This document shows positions 1 to 7,590 of a stretch of DNA of 36,330 bases, one piece after another; positions within the stretch are counted from its first letter, which is position 1, and every line of letters starts with the position of its first letter. The notes below the pieces were generated by a model. That model ran no database searches. It saw nothing but the letters and a program-made list of their open reading frames with translations, and was not told the DNA's origin. Both the position numbers and the translations under genes were made by a program. Location: assembly GCA_009377525.1 (NCBI GenBank), contig WHTW01000074.1, positions 1 to 36,330 of the forward strand, in the 5' to 3' direction. This DNA is from Rhodospirillales bacterium. Its GTDB lineage: Bacteria; Pseudomonadota; Alphaproteobacteria; Reyranellales; Reyranellaceae.

Positions 1-1028
1 AGATTGCGCTCGGTGGCGGCGAGCAGGTCCTCGCGCTTGCGCGCGCGTTCGCGAGCCAGATCGCCGTTGCGGCACACCATGAGCCGCTCGCCGGGATAGT
101 CGGGTGCGCTGATGGTGGCCATGTCGCGCTGGTCGAACAGCGACATCTGCAGCGCCCCGCCTTCGACCAGCGCCCTGATGGCGGGGGCGCGCAGCGCGGT
201 GATCCAATCGAGGCCGGCCGGCTTGAGCTCGTGGTCGATGCGGGCCTGGGTGATCATGCCGCGATCGCCGACCAGCACGATATGCTTCAAGGCGAAGCGC
301 TGCTTGAGCTTGTCGAGGTGGACGGCGAGCGTCTTGGGATCGCTGGTGTTGCCGTCGAACACTTCGACGGCGATCGGGGTGCCGTCGGCCGAGCACAGCA
401 AGCCGTAGACGATCTGCAGCTTGCCTTTCTTGCCGTCGCGATTGTAGCCGAACTTGGCGAGCGGGCAGCAGCGCCCCTCCATGTAGGACGACGACACGTC
501 GTAGAGCACCAGCGTGGCGTCCTTCAGATGCCTGCGCGCCAAGCTCTTCTCGATGGTCGGTTGTCGCTCGCCGAGCCAGTCGAGGGCCTCGTAAAGCTCG
601 TCTTCGTCGACGGCTCCGAGCTCGAGCACCGCGCCCAGGCTCGAAGCGGCGGTCTCGCCATCGAGCATGCGCGCGGTGGCGGCCTTCGACGCCGGCGCGA
701 CAATACGGTTGACCACCATGGCGATGACCAGGTCGCGGCAGCGATCGTCGGTGGTGCCCAGCATGCGGTCCAGTCCGATGGTGCGCAGCGCGCCCAACGC
801 GGCCGCTACGGCGCCGTGCGGCAAGCTGCGGCGCACGATGATCGGCGCCGTGCCGGCGGCGATCGCCGTGCCGCCTTTGAGCAAGGTGCGCAGGCCTTCG
901 ACGAGTTCGGTCGGCCAATCGGACAGATTGGCGAGCGTGCGTTTTTTGATCTTGCCGGCGTCGCGATAGCTCTCGCGCAGGAGGATGGCGGGCGGTGACG
1001 AGCGATTGGGAACCGCTTCGATATACAT
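1..1028 (-). CDS. IS1634-family DDE transposase, 3' part cut off by the window edge
   Basis: The minus strand is open from an ATG at 1028 to the left edge (342 codons, no stop), so the C-terminus is missing. The translation begins MYIEAVPNRSSPPAILL and matches the IS4/IS1634 transposase type that I recognise. Around residue 176 is YDVSSSYMEG with an aspartate in the position of the first DDE acid, followed by a GYNRDGKKGKLQIVYGL stretch. Around residue 252 is LVGDRGMIT with the second aspartate. The third acidic residue should lie past the edge. The reading frame has no visible lesion, so the element may be intact and active. It catalyses cut-and-paste DNA transposition. Family-level assignment comes from remembered motif patterns, not a search. 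Confidence 0.85.
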   Translation of the reverse strand, partial: MYIEAVPNRSSPPAILLRESYRDAGKIKKRTLANLSDWPTELVEGLRTLLKGGTAIAAGTAPIIVRRSLPHGAVAAALGALRTIGLDRMLGTTDDRCRDLVIAMVVNRIVAPASKAATARMLDGETAASSLGAVLELGAVDEDELYEALDWLGERQPTIEKSLARRHLKDATLVLYDVSSSYMEGRCCPLAKFGYNRDGKKGKLQIVYGLLCSADGTPIAVEVFDGNTSDPKTLAVHLDKLKQRFALKHIVLVGDRGMITQARIDHELKPAGLDWITALRAPAIRALVEGGALQMSLFDQRDMATISAPDYPGERLMVCRNGDLARERARKREDLLAATERN

Positions 1029-1165
1029 GGCTGGACAATATCACAACGGATCCGCTAACGCAACCACACACGTGCCATTTACATGGCTACTATTCCAGAC
1101 CCAAAAATGGCGCTTCTCCCGTGGAACCAATGACTTGACGCGCTTACATGGGGGAAGTTCCGATT
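1..1165 (-). mobile_element. Insertion sequence (IS1634-like), one end inside the window
   Basis: This covers the transposase plus its upstream region. The terminal inverted repeat must lie between the start codon at 1028 and the palindromic repeat that begins at 1184. I could not identify it, because the other end of the element is outside the window and no pair can be compared. The right boundary given is only a limit. Confidence 0.4.
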
Positions 1166-1183
1166 AGCGGGAGAACGTCTTCT

Positions 1184-1243
1184 GGAGCGCGGCCCTCCAG
1201 GTCCGCTCATGAATCATGATGCGGACCTGGAGGTCCGCGCTCC
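1184..1243. repeat. REP-like palindrome, family A copy 1
   Basis: Nested inverted repeat. The outer arms are GGAGCGCGG (1184-1192) and CCGCGCTCC (1235-1243). The inner arms are GGTCCGC and GCGGACC around a TCATGA-A-TCATGA core. The same core recurs in copies at 6990-7059 and 15244-15313. It lies 23 bases past the stop of the minus-strand VOC gene, so it could act as a 3' mRNA hairpin. No T-run follows. Confidence 0.8.
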
Positions 1244-1266
1244 GTTTGACCATGAGCGAGAGGGGT

Positions 1267-1737
1267 TCAGCCCTTTGCCGCAGCCTCCAGCGCCGCGATG
1301 TCGAGCTTCACCATCTTGAGCATCGCCTCGGTGACGCGCCTGGCCTTGGCGCGGTCGGGGTCGCCCATCAGCTCGCCGAGCCGCTTGGGTGCGATCTGCC
1401 AGCTGAGGCCCCAGCGGTCGCGCAGCCAGCCGCATTGCTCGGTCGCGCCGCCTTCCTTCAGCGCATCCCACAGCCGATCGATCTCGGCCTGGGTGTCGCA
1501 CTCGACCATGATCGAGAAGGAGTGGTTGAACGGGTCGAGCGGTCCCGCCTGGATCGCCATGTAGCGCTGGTCGCCCAGCGTGAAGCCCACGAGCTTCACG
1601 CTGCCGGCCGGCCCGCTGGGATTGTCGGCGGGAATGGCCGAGACCGGGTCCATCGACGAGCCGGGGACCAGCGACGTGTAGAAGCGCACCGCGGCTTCCA
1701 TGTCCTTCTCGAACCAGAGATGCTGCGTGACCTTCAT
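1267..1737 (-). CDS. PhnB-type VOC family protein
   Basis: A 156-residue protein beginning MKVTQHLWFEKDMEAAVRFY, typical of the PhnB/'3-demethylubiquinone-9 3-methyltransferase' branch of the vicinal oxygen chelate superfamily. Its WGLSWQIAPKRLGELM stretch near residue 110 is characteristic of that branch. These are cytoplasmic single-domain proteins whose substrate is usually unknown. The ATG at 1737 was chosen because AGGAAAGGACGG precedes it and family similarity begins there; the frame is open further upstream but without similarity. The gene has its own ECF-like promoter (1782-1813), and the repeat at 1184-1243 follows it. It is probably co-regulated with the DHFR-like gene at 6242 and the SRPBCC gene at 14343. 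The family is secure; the reaction is unknown. Confidence 0.88.
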   Translation of the reverse strand: MKVTQHLWFEKDMEAAVRFYTSLVPGSSMDPVSAIPADNPSGPAGSVKLVGFTLGDQRYMAIQAGPLDPFNHSFSIMVECDTQAEIDRLWDALKEGGATEQCGWLRDRWGLSWQIAPKRLGELMGDPDRAKARRVTEAMLKMVKLDIAALEAAAKG

Positions 1738-1781
1738 CGTACCGTCCTTTCCTCGGGTGAGGCCCCCGGAGGGCCTTCGAT

Positions 1782-1813
1782 CCGAGGACGGATCTGGGAA
1801 GGCGATCCCGACA
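1782..1813 (-). promoter_or_regulatory. ECF-type promoter upstream of the PhnB-like gene
   Basis: On the minus strand TGTCGG (1813-1808), exactly 17 bases, then CGTCCTCGG (1790-1782). The same layout and spacing are found at 6936-6967 and 14836-14867. An AATTTTTC tract lies upstream. TGTC as -35 and CGTC as -10 is the form known for ECF41/ECF42-type sigma factors. The -10 CGTC is 50 bases from the ATG. Assignment to a specific ECF group is inference. Confidence 0.6.
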
Positions 1814-1867
1814 TTGCGATGCAAGAAAAATTGGCCAGCCTCAGGAGCGGGGGGTAGGGCAGCCGAT

Positions 1868-2170
1868 CTAGGTGCGGCCCGCCATGATGGCGTCGAGCAG
1901 CGCGCGAAGATCGGCCGCCGCCACTGTCCGATCGCTCTCCAGACGAGCGGCCGCTTCGGGTGGAAGGGGGGCCACCTGATCGGCGTCGGCCATCGCCGCC
2001 TGGCCCGCCTCGAACAGGCCGTCCTGAAGGCAGCGCAGCGCGGCAATGAGGTGATAGCTTTCCCGCCGGTTGGGGGCACGTCTGGCGCGCTCGAGGCCCC
2101 TCACGAAGCGGTCTATCCGTTGCGCCAGGGCAAGCCGTTCCGCCGAGCCTGCTGCGATGCCGTCGTTCAT
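1868..2170 (-). CDS. Small hypothetical protein
   Basis: I do not recognise this protein. From the ATG at 2170 it is 100 residues (MNDGIAAGSAERLALAQRID...). It is rich in Ala, Arg and Leu with several amphipathic helical stretches, and shows no signal peptide or membrane segment. The start is uncertain: an in-frame ATG lies at 2203 and a TTG at 2233. AAGG sits eight bases before 2170, and the other two have no clear ribosome binding site. It lies between the ECF-promoter VOC gene and the MarR remnant, on the same strand. The helical pattern makes a real gene plausible, but this region also carries long random open frames, so confidence is moderate. Confidence 0.45.
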   Translation of the reverse strand: MNDGIAAGSAERLALAQRIDRFVRGLERARRAPNRRESYHLIAALRCLQDGLFEAGQAAMADADQVAPLPPEAAARLESDRTVAAADLRALLDAIMAGRT

Positions 2171-2359
2171 TCCGATGCCTTGGATGATGTTGACCGGTCT
2201 CATTCTGTCGGTCGGAAGAGTGCCGGCCGTCAAGCCCGGCCTGCAGGGAGCGCGGATCAGGTGACCCGATGGATGCGGTACTCGGTCCGGTCTTTGCCGG
2301 TCGGTGCATTACAGCAGGATGACGGCGTCGTCGGTGAGGAGCGAGCGGCAGGTTCGTGG

Positions 2360-2555
2360 TCAGGTCCGGTCTTCGGGTTCGTCGGCGCCCTCCAGCTTCC
2401 GGCGCAGCGACGCGATGACACGGCGGGTGCCTTGCATGTCCTTGAGCGAAAGCCCGTCCGCGAGGCTGTTGACCCACGGCACCTGCAGGCGCATGGCGGC
2501 CTCGTAGGTGCTCCGGCCCTTGTCCGTCAGCACGACGAGCTGCGCCCGCCTGGCG
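2360..2555 (-). pseudogene. MarR-family regulator, 3' remnant
   Basis: The minus-strand frame reads RRAQLVVLTDKGRSTYEAAM and then a long C-terminal helix ending ASLRRKLEGADEPEDRT, stop at 2360. This is the wing beta-hairpin plus dimerisation helix of a MarR repressor, roughly its last 60 residues. The N-terminal helices and the recognition helix are absent. At about 2541-2556 the sequence passes directly into an amidase reading frame, so a deletion has fused the two genes. It should not bind DNA. Confidence 0.75.
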
Positions 2556-2894
2556 CAGCGCCCAGACGCCGGCATTGTCGCGCTTGGGGAAGTTGCCCTT
2601 CATCGCCGCGCAGCCCATCTCGGTCGGCATGTCCCTGGTTTCGAGCAGGTCCTTGATGGCGACCGGCATGCCGTCGATCGGCGACAGCGGCGAGCCCGCC
2701 TTCCAGCGCGCGACGCTGGCGTCGGCGCGCGCGCCAGTCTCGTTGATCGCGGTGATCGCCTTCACCACGGGCTCGCGGGCCGCGATGGTCTCCAGGCAGC
2801 GCTCCAGGTAGGCGCGCGGATTGTCGTTGCCGTCGGTGAAGCGACGGGCGGCGTCGTGGAAGGTGAGGGGCTTGTAGTCGGCGTAGGAGGTCAT
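2541..2894 (-). pseudogene. Amidase (GatA-like signature family), 5' remnant
   Basis: From the ATG at 2894 about 118 residues match the N-terminus of an amidase-signature enzyme. They include a SPIDGMPVAIKDLLETRDMPT segment with the region's conserved lysine (residue 81) and end at WALRQAGA. The protein should continue with the Ser-cis-Ser-Lys core (about 350 more residues), but similarity stops and the DNA carries the tail of a MarR gene in another frame. The catalytic serines are therefore lost. The junction (2541-2556) is a GC-rich stretch that fits both genes, which suggests deletion between short matching sequences. Confidence 0.78.
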
Positions 2895-2904
2895 GGCCGG
2901 GAGA

Positions 2905-3026
2905 CTAGAGCACATTCCGTCCGGCTGGAATCAGCCGGACGGAATGTGCTCGGTGAAACACCAATCGCCCGTGCGCGCTTTTCCGATCAAGTTGAACCGC
3001 TCGCGGTTCAACTTGAAACGCTCTAG
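2905..3026. repeat. Two-hairpin intergenic repeat, family B copy 1
   Basis: A 122-bp unit bounded by CTAGAGC and GCTCTAG. Hairpin 1 (2908-2951) has an arm GAGCACATTCCGTCCGGCT, perfectly matched on the other side. Hairpin 2 (2988-3015) has arm CAAGTTGAACCGC with loop TC. A second copy with the same order lies at 28368-28489. In copy 2 both strands of the second stem carry different bases that still mostly pair, which points to selection for structure. Confidence 0.85.
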
Positions 3027-3036
3027 CACGTCGCCA

Positions 3037-3064
3037 GGAGCGCGGACCTCCGGGTCGGCGCTCC
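3037..3064. repeat. Short REP-like hairpin, family A fragment
   Basis: GGAGCGCGGACC pairs with GGTCGGCGCTCC with one mismatch around TCCG. The GGAGCGCGG arm is the same as in the repeat at 1184-1243. It lies next to the terminator of the PRC-barrel gene. Confidence 0.6.
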
Positions 3065-3094
3065 AAGAAAAGGGCGCCCCTCGAGGGGGCGCCC
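3064..3094 (-). terminator. Rho-independent terminator of the PRC-barrel gene
   Basis: On the minus strand, nine-base arms GGGCGCCCC and GGGGCGCCC (3072-3094) close a short loop and are followed by CTTTTCTTGG. It lies 20 bases past the stop of the gene at 3115. Confidence 0.75.
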
Positions 3095-3114
3095 GTTCCT
3101 TGTCGACTTCTTAT

Positions 3115-3606
3115 CTAGCGGCTCGGCGCGGGAGTCGTCGGCCGGGCCGGCGGAGCGGCGGCGGTTTCCGGCGGCGCGGGCTTGCGACGCTCGGTCTTGG
3201 TGTAGTCCGGCAGGGCCATCAAGGCTTCCTTGGTGAGCGACGTGGTCAGCACCACCGAGTTGTCTTCCTGGCCGACCGTGATGTCGCTCCACTTCACGGC
3301 GACGTCCCTGGAGCCGACGCCGAGGAAGCCGCCGACCGAGATGATGACGTCGGTGACCTTGGCGTCCTTGTCGAGATAGACCTCGTCGATCTTGCCGATC
3401 GATTCCTTGTTGGCGTTGCGCACCTTGGTGCCGATCAGCGCGCCCGCCGCCATGTCGCCTTTGGCGTTGAAGTCACCGGTCGACACCGTGCGATCGGCCG
3501 GTGCGGCCGCCGGCGCCGGCGAGCTCGGTTGGGTCGGCGCGGTCTGGGCATAGGCACCGATCGCGCCGCAGGTCAGAAAAGCCGCGAGGACAACGGATTT
3601 CAGCAT
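3115..3606 (-). CDS. Secreted PRC-barrel domain protein
   Basis: A 163-residue protein. Residues 1-20 (MLKSVVLAAFLTCGAIGAYA) form a Sec signal peptide with an AYA-Q cleavage site. A Pro/Ala-rich linker follows. Residues 50-115 form a PRC-barrel: a GALIGTKVRNANKESIGKI segment, the EVYLD turn, VTDVIISVGGFLGVG, then the WSDI strand. The tail is Pro/Ala-rich and ends RPTTPAPSR. PRC-barrels are small beta folds found in photosynthetic reaction centre H subunits, RimM and many stress-linked envelope proteins; a periplasmic role is likely, the ligand unknown. AGGGAGCTGAGAC precedes the ATG, and a terminator follows. Confidence 0.9.
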   Translation of the reverse strand: MLKSVVLAAFLTCGAIGAYAQTAPTQPSSPAPAAAPADRTVSTGDFNAKGDMAAGALIGTKVRNANKESIGKIDEVYLDKDAKVTDVIISVGGFLGVGSRDVAVKWSDITVGQEDNSVVLTTSLTKEALMALPDYTKTERRKPAPPETAAAPPARPTTPAPSR

Positions 3607-3910
3607 GTCTCAGCTCCCTTGTAGAGGCAGACCAAAATTCAACGCCCCTGCGCGAGAACGGGTTGCCGCAAAATGAGCCAGATTTGCGTCGGGTGGACAG
3701 GGGGTGGGGAAGACGCGCGGCAGATATGCGGGCCCGCACTGGACGGAGCCGGCCGGCCGACACTAGACTCGCGCGCGTGTAACCGGGGTAACGGCATGAC
3801 CAGTTTTCCGGGAGACACCTCTTCGAGCGAACCATCATCGCCCTGACCGACCGCGCGTGCCTGAAAGTACGCGCCGATCGGTTCTTCCTTCAACAAGACG
3901 GAGGAAACCG
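3607..3910. other. Divergent intergenic region
   Basis: This 304-base stretch separates the divergent PRC-barrel (minus) and amidohydrolase (plus) genes and must hold both promoters. Short open frames cross it, but none shows a start signal and protein-like composition together. Near the right end is GACGGAGGAAACCG, the ribosome binding site of the amidohydrolase. I could not settle on a -35/-10 pair. Confidence 0.5.
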
Positions 3911-5422
3911 ATGGGTATTTGGCTCAGTGAACACGAACAGCGCCTCGTCGCGGGCGCCGAGGAAGCCTCGGCGGCGACGCCGATCCCGACCCAGATCGTC
4001 TCCAACGGCGAGTATCTGCCGCCGAGGCAAAGCGCCACCCAGAAAAAGGTCGAGCGGCGGATCGTCGAGCTCGCCGACGCCAATGCCAAGCGGCTTGGCC
4101 TCGACCGCCGGCAGTTCCTGCGCACGAGCTGCGGCATGGCCGCGGCGTTCGTCGCCATGAACGAGATCTACGGCGGCAACGTCTTCCAGGTGACGCCGGC
4201 CGAGGCGCGCGAGCCCGAGCTGGCGCAGGCCCGCGCGCAGGGGCTGGCCGGGCAGTTCATCTTCGACGTGCAGACCCATTTCGTGCGCGACGACTTCGAC
4301 CACAAGCAGCTCCTGGGCTTGGCCGAGTTCGCGAGCCAGCACTGGAACCCGAAGCTGAAGGCGGAGGGAGTCTCCTCGCTCGCCCGCTACAAGTTCCAGA
4401 ACTACGTGAAGGAGGTCTTTTATGACAGCGACACCAGCCTGGCGTTGCTGAGCGGCGCGCCGTTCGACGATCCGACCTGGTGGTTCCTGTCGAACGCGCA
4501 GATGGCCGAGGCGCGCGCGCTGATCAACGGCTTCGCGGGCTCGCGGCGGCTTTTGGCGCACGCCCTGATCACGCCCAACCAGCCGGGCTGGATGGACGAG
4601 GTCGACAAGGCGATCACCGTGCACAAGCCCGATTCGTGGAAGGGTTATACGATTGGCGATCCGCTCAACCCGTCGAAGTTCCCGTGGCGGCTCGACGACG
4701 AGAAGCTGATGTATCCGTTCTACGACAAGGCGGTGAAGGCGGGCATCACCACGATCTGCATCCACAAGGGGCTGCTGCCGCCCGACTACGAGAAGGCGTA
4801 TGCCGGCGTGTGGGAGTATGCGACTGCGGCCGACATCGGCAAGGCGGCCAAGGACTGGCCGCAGATGAAGTTCGTGATCTACCACGCCTGCCTGCGCCCG
4901 GCCTTCGAGCTGCCCGATCAGGCGTGGACGGAGTTCGAGCAGACCGGCCGCATGCGCTGGGTGAGCGACCTCGCGGACATCCCGCAGAAGTTCGGCGTCA
5001 CCAACGTCTATGCCGAACTCGGCACGGCCTTCGCCAACTCGGCGGTGTCGCATCCCAAGTTCTGCGCCGCCATGATCGGCACGCTGGTCAAGGGCATGGG
5101 CGCCGACCACGTCCTGTGGGGCACCGATTCGGTGTGGTACGGCTCGCCGCAGTGGCAGATCGAGGCGATGCGCCGCCTCGAGATCCCCGAGGACATGCGC
5201 AAGAAGTACGGCTTCACCGCGCTGGGCGACGCCAACAGCATGACCAAGCAGATGATCTTCGCGAACAACGCGCTTCAAATGTACGGCATCAGGCTGAAGG
5301 CTGCGTCCAACACGAGGATGCCGGCCTACTCCGAGGACCGCTTCGCCGCGCTCAAGCAGGAGCACACGCTGGCCGCCCTCGAGCGCTCGAACCTGCGCTA
5401 CGGCTACGTTCGCGCGGATTGA
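3911..5422 (+). CDS. Tat-exported amidohydrolase family protein
   Basis: A 503-residue protein of the amidohydrolase-2 (ACMSD-like) TIM-barrel type. The ATG at 3911 follows GGAGGAAACCG at ideal spacing; the open frame upstream is not used. Residues 1-62 are hydrophilic, then GLDRRQFLRTSCGMAAAF (63-80) is a twin-arginine export motif, so the signal has an unusually long n-region. Near residue 121 the metal-site strand reads FDVQTHFV, with Gln where the usual HxH has its first His. IYHACLR near residue 325 and WGTDSVWYGS near 405 supply the other expected histidine and aspartate. It probably acts in the periplasm on a carboxylated or amidated small molecule. The substrate is unknown. A hairpin (5430-5457) follows the stop. 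Confidence 0.85.
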   Translation: MGIWLSEHEQRLVAGAEEASAATPIPTQIVSNGEYLPPRQSATQKKVERRIVELADANAKRLGLDRRQFLRTSCGMAAAFVAMNEIYGGNVFQVTPAEAREPELAQARAQGLAGQFIFDVQTHFVRDDFDHKQLLGLAEFASQHWNPKLKAEGVSSLARYKFQNYVKEVFYDSDTSLALLSGAPFDDPTWWFLSNAQMAEARALINGFAGSRRLLAHALITPNQPGWMDEVDKAITVHKPDSWKGYTIGDPLNPSKFPWRLDDEKLMYPFYDKAVKAGITTICIHKGLLPPDYEKAYAGVWEYATAADIGKAAKDWPQMKFVIYHACLRPAFELPDQAWTEFEQTGRMRWVSDLADIPQKFGVTNVYAELGTAFANSAVSHPKFCAAMIGTLVKGMGADHVLWGTDSVWYGSPQWQIEAMRRLEIPEDMRKKYGFTALGDANSMTKQMIFANNALQMYGIRLKAASNTRMPAYSEDRFAALKQEHTLAALERSNLRYGYVRAD

Positions 5423-5429
5423 TCTGCTC

Positions 5430-5457
5430 GGGAGCGCGCCACTTGTGGTGCGCTCCC
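5430..5457. repeat. REP-like hairpin, family A short form, possible terminator
   Basis: GGGAGCGC and GCGCTCCC, plus CCAC and GTGG, form a stem with a TT loop. It starts seven bases after the amidohydrolase stop. The GGGAGCGCG / CGCGCTCCCAGCAA arms reappear as the outer arms of the repeat at 33661-33778. No T-run follows, so termination is only possible. Confidence 0.65.
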
Positions 5458-5466
5458 AGCAAATAT

Positions 5467-6153
5467 TCAGTGCCGCCGGCCGATGGTGACCAGGTACTCC
5501 CGGCGGACATGAAGCCCGGCCTCGACCCTGTAGTGGTCGTGGTAGGCATCGAGGTCCTTCTTCAAAGCGCAGCGGCCGGCGTCGTCGAGGGCTGTCGTGT
5601 AGGGTGCGCAATGGCTCGAAGCTCTGCAGGTACCAGTTCCAGATGGCGTCGACGTCGTTGAAATAACGGTTGCTGACGCCGGGCTCGAAGGCGAGCGCAA
5701 AGTCCTGGCCCAGCAGCGTCTGGAGATAGGCCGGATCGCCCCACAGCAGGGGAGAGGCGGCCGGGGGCGGCGCCTTGCTGTGCGGCGCGAGCACCGCGAA
5801 GAAGCGGGCGACGCCACCGTCGGGCGTCCAGGTCGCGAGGCAAAGCCTTCCGCCCTTGCGGCAGACGCGGCCAAGCTCGCGCGCGGCACGCGTGTGGTCG
5901 GCCGCGAACATCACGCCGGACGTCGAGTCGACGGCGGTCACGTGCGAGTCCGGCCGCGCGACGTTGCGGGCGCTCCAGCCGGTGCCGGTCGCCACGTCGA
6001 GGATGCGATCGCCCGCCGCCGGCGCCCGCCGCTGCGCGGCGGGCGCCAGGGCATCGGAGATGGCGAAGCTTACGTCTCGTTGTATGCCGCGCCGCCGGCA
6101 CTCCATGCCGCGGCGGCAGCGCGGTTGTGGTCGAGGATCCGATGGTTCGGCAT
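5467..6153 (-). pseudogene. Class I SAM-dependent methyltransferase, frameshifted and deleted
   Basis: The start is ATG 6153 (MPNHRILDHNRAAAAAW...), but this frame stops at 6070 after 27 residues. Similarity resumes in another frame (SFAISDALAPAAQ...), with motif I RILDVATGTGW intact. At about 5926-5932 VTAVD is joined directly to STSGVMFAADH; roughly 50-55 residues normally between them are missing, with GTCGAC/TCGAC microhomology at the junction. Near 5595 the frame shifts again, and the family's C-terminus (KKDLDAYHDHYRVEAGL...VTIGRRH) ends at 5467. There are thus two frameshifts and one internal deletion that removes much of the SAM-binding half. No functional enzyme can be made. Confidence 0.85.
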
Positions 6154-6241
6154 CGTGGCCTCTTTTGCGTTCGATGCGCCGACGGCAGCGTAAGGTCGGC
6201 GGCGAAGGGAGGGTTGCCGTGAAAAGTCAGCGCTCCAGCAT

Positions 6242-6901
6242 TCAGGTCAGCTTGCGCCGCCGCTCGAGCTCGGCGGCGCTCGGCTCGGCGAGCCCGAAGT
6301 CGCCGGTCCTGACCGCGCCGTCGGGCGTGTAGCCGGCGACGATCACGCCGGTCGGGAAGGACCGCGACTTGACGTGCTTCAGCGCGACCGGCGGCACGCC
6401 CTCGCCGAACAGACGCTTGCCCTTGCCCAGCACCACCGGGAAGGTGAGCACGCTGAACTCGTCGACCAGGCGCTCCTTCCACAGCGTCTGCAGGAGCTCG
6501 CTCGAACCCTGGACCATGAGATCGGGGCCGTCCTCGACCTTCAGCTTCTTCAACGAGGCGACCGTGTCCTTGCCCAGCCACTGGCTGTTCTTCCAGTCGA
6601 GCTTGGGCTCGGAGCGCGAGGCGACGTACTTGGTGATTCGGTTGAACATCGCGGCGAAGGCGTCGTTGGGATCGGTGATGAAGGGCCAGTGGGCGGCGAA
6701 GATCTCGTAGGTCTTGCGGCCGAGCAGCAGGTCGAAGGGCCGACCAAAAATTTCGCCCATGGCCGCGCCCAGCGCCTCGTCGAAGTAGGGTGCGGTCCAG
6801 CCGCCCAAGGTGAAGCCGCCGGTCGGGTCCTCGGCCGGGCCGCCCGGCGCCTGCATGACGCCGTCAAGGCTGATGAAGGTGGAAGCAACGATCCTGCGCA
6901 T
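6242..6901 (-). CDS. Dihydrofolate reductase family protein (RibD C-terminal-like)
   Basis: A 219-residue protein beginning MRRIVASTFISLDGVMQAPG, the hallmark of the RibD-C/DHFR-like family often annotated 'dihydrofolate reductase family protein' or YyaP/YwjB. It has LLLGRKTYEIFAAHWP near residue 60, PDLMVQGSSELLQTL near 125 and FPVVLGKGKRLFGEG near 150, which give the NADPH-binding fold. These proteins probably reduce an unidentified substrate with NADPH. The ATG at 6901 follows AGGAGACCGAC; the frame is open to 7021 but that part contains the promoter. An ECF-type promoter ends 35 bases upstream, in exactly the same position as for the SRPBCC gene at 14343. Confidence 0.9.
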   Translation of the reverse strand: MRRIVASTFISLDGVMQAPGGPAEDPTGGFTLGGWTAPYFDEALGAAMGEIFGRPFDLLLGRKTYEIFAAHWPFITDPNDAFAAMFNRITKYVASRSEPKLDWKNSQWLGKDTVASLKKLKVEDGPDLMVQGSSELLQTLWKERLVDEFSVLTFPVVLGKGKRLFGEGVPPVALKHVKSRSFPTGVIVAGYTPDGAVRTGDFGLAEPSAAELERRRKLT

Positions 6902-6935
6902 GTCGGTCTCCTGAGGGAGGGGTGTTTTTGATACC

Positions 6936-6967
6936 CCAAGGACGAACGGCGAGGCGCAGTGCCGACA
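6936..6967 (-). promoter_or_regulatory. ECF-type promoter of the DHFR-like gene
   Basis: On the minus strand TGTCGG (6967-6962), 17 bases, then CGTCCTTGG (6944-6936) inside CGTTCGTCCTTGG. An AAAAATT tract lies upstream. CGTC ends 40 bases before the ATG at 6901. The copy at 14836-14867 shares CGTTCGTCCTTGGG, the A/T tract and the distance to its ATG. Confidence 0.7.
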
Positions 6968-6989
6968 GGCCGCAAGGAATTTTTCGGAC

Positions 6990-7059
6990 TCTTCCCGACC
7001 GCGCGCGTCCCGCGCGCTCATGACTCATGAGGCGCGCAAGATGCGCGCGGTCCGGAAGA
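6990..7059. repeat. REP-like palindrome, family A copy 2
   Basis: A 70-bp nested palindrome, TCTTCCCGACCGC ... GCGGTCCGGAAGA, with the core CTCATGACTCATGAG. It is exactly as long as the copy at 15244-15313. The inner arms differ (GCGCGC here, GCCGGC there) but stay self-complementary. It begins 12 bases past the msrA stop. Confidence 0.85.
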
Positions 7060-7071
7060 TTACGAGGCCGT

Positions 7072-7590
7072 TCAGGCCCGCTGCGCCGCCTTCGCCCGCA
7101 CCGGAAGCTTCCAGCCCGGCCGGATGAAGTGGCAGGTGTAGCCGTTGGGAATACGCTCCAGGTAATCCTGGTGCTCGGGCTCGGCTTCCCAGAAGTCGGA
7201 AGCTTTGGTCACCTCGGTCACGACCTTGCCGGGCCACAGGCCCGAGGCCTCGACGTCGGCGATGGTATCCTCGGCGACGCGACGCTGCTCGTCGGTCGTA
7301 TAAAAGATCGCCGAGCGGTAGCTGGTGCCGAGGTCGTTGCCCTGGCGGTTGAACGTCGTCGGATCGTGGATCTGGAAGAAGAATTCCAGGATCTGCCGGA
7401 AGCTCGTCTTGGCCGGATCGAAGATGATCTCGATCGCCTCGGCGTGGCCGGCATGGTTGCGGTAGGTCGCGTTGGCGACGTGGCCGCCGGTATAGCCGAC
7501 CCGCGTCGTCAGGACTCCGGGTTGCCGGCGTATGAGGTCCTGCATGCCCCAGAAGCAGCCACCGGCCAGCACTGCGCGTTCTTGGCTCAT
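7072..7590 (-). CDS. msrA: Peptide methionine sulfoxide reductase A
   Basis: A 172-residue enzyme that reduces the S-epimer of methionine sulfoxide in proteins. The catalytic motif GGCFWG lies at residues 10-15, with Cys12 as nucleophile. GVLTTRVGYTGGHVANATY follows, then NHAGHAEAIEI, and the family's C-terminal HQDYLERIPNGYTCHFIRP. GGAGGACGTGCG precedes the ATG. The ATG overlaps the msrB stop by four bases (ATGA), so msrB-msrA are transcribed together from upstream of 8036. Repeat 6990-7059 follows. It is probably cytoplasmic, as there is no signal peptide. Confidence 0.97.
   Translation of the reverse strand: MSQERAVLAGGCFWGMQDLIRRQPGVLTTRVGYTGGHVANATYRNHAGHAEAIEIIFDPAKTSFRQILEFFFQIHDPTTFNRQGNDLGTSYRSAIFYTTDEQRRVAEDTIADVEASGLWPGKVVTEVTKASDFWEAEPEHQDYLERIPNGYTCHFIRPGWKLPVRAKAAQRA

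Noticed and set aside
3890..6106. A 738-codon open frame on the minus strand opposite the amidohydrolase
   Set aside because: Only its first part is real (methyltransferase remnant). The rest mirrors the GC-rich codons of the plus-strand gene and is low-complexity Arg/Ala/Gly/Leu with no family pattern.
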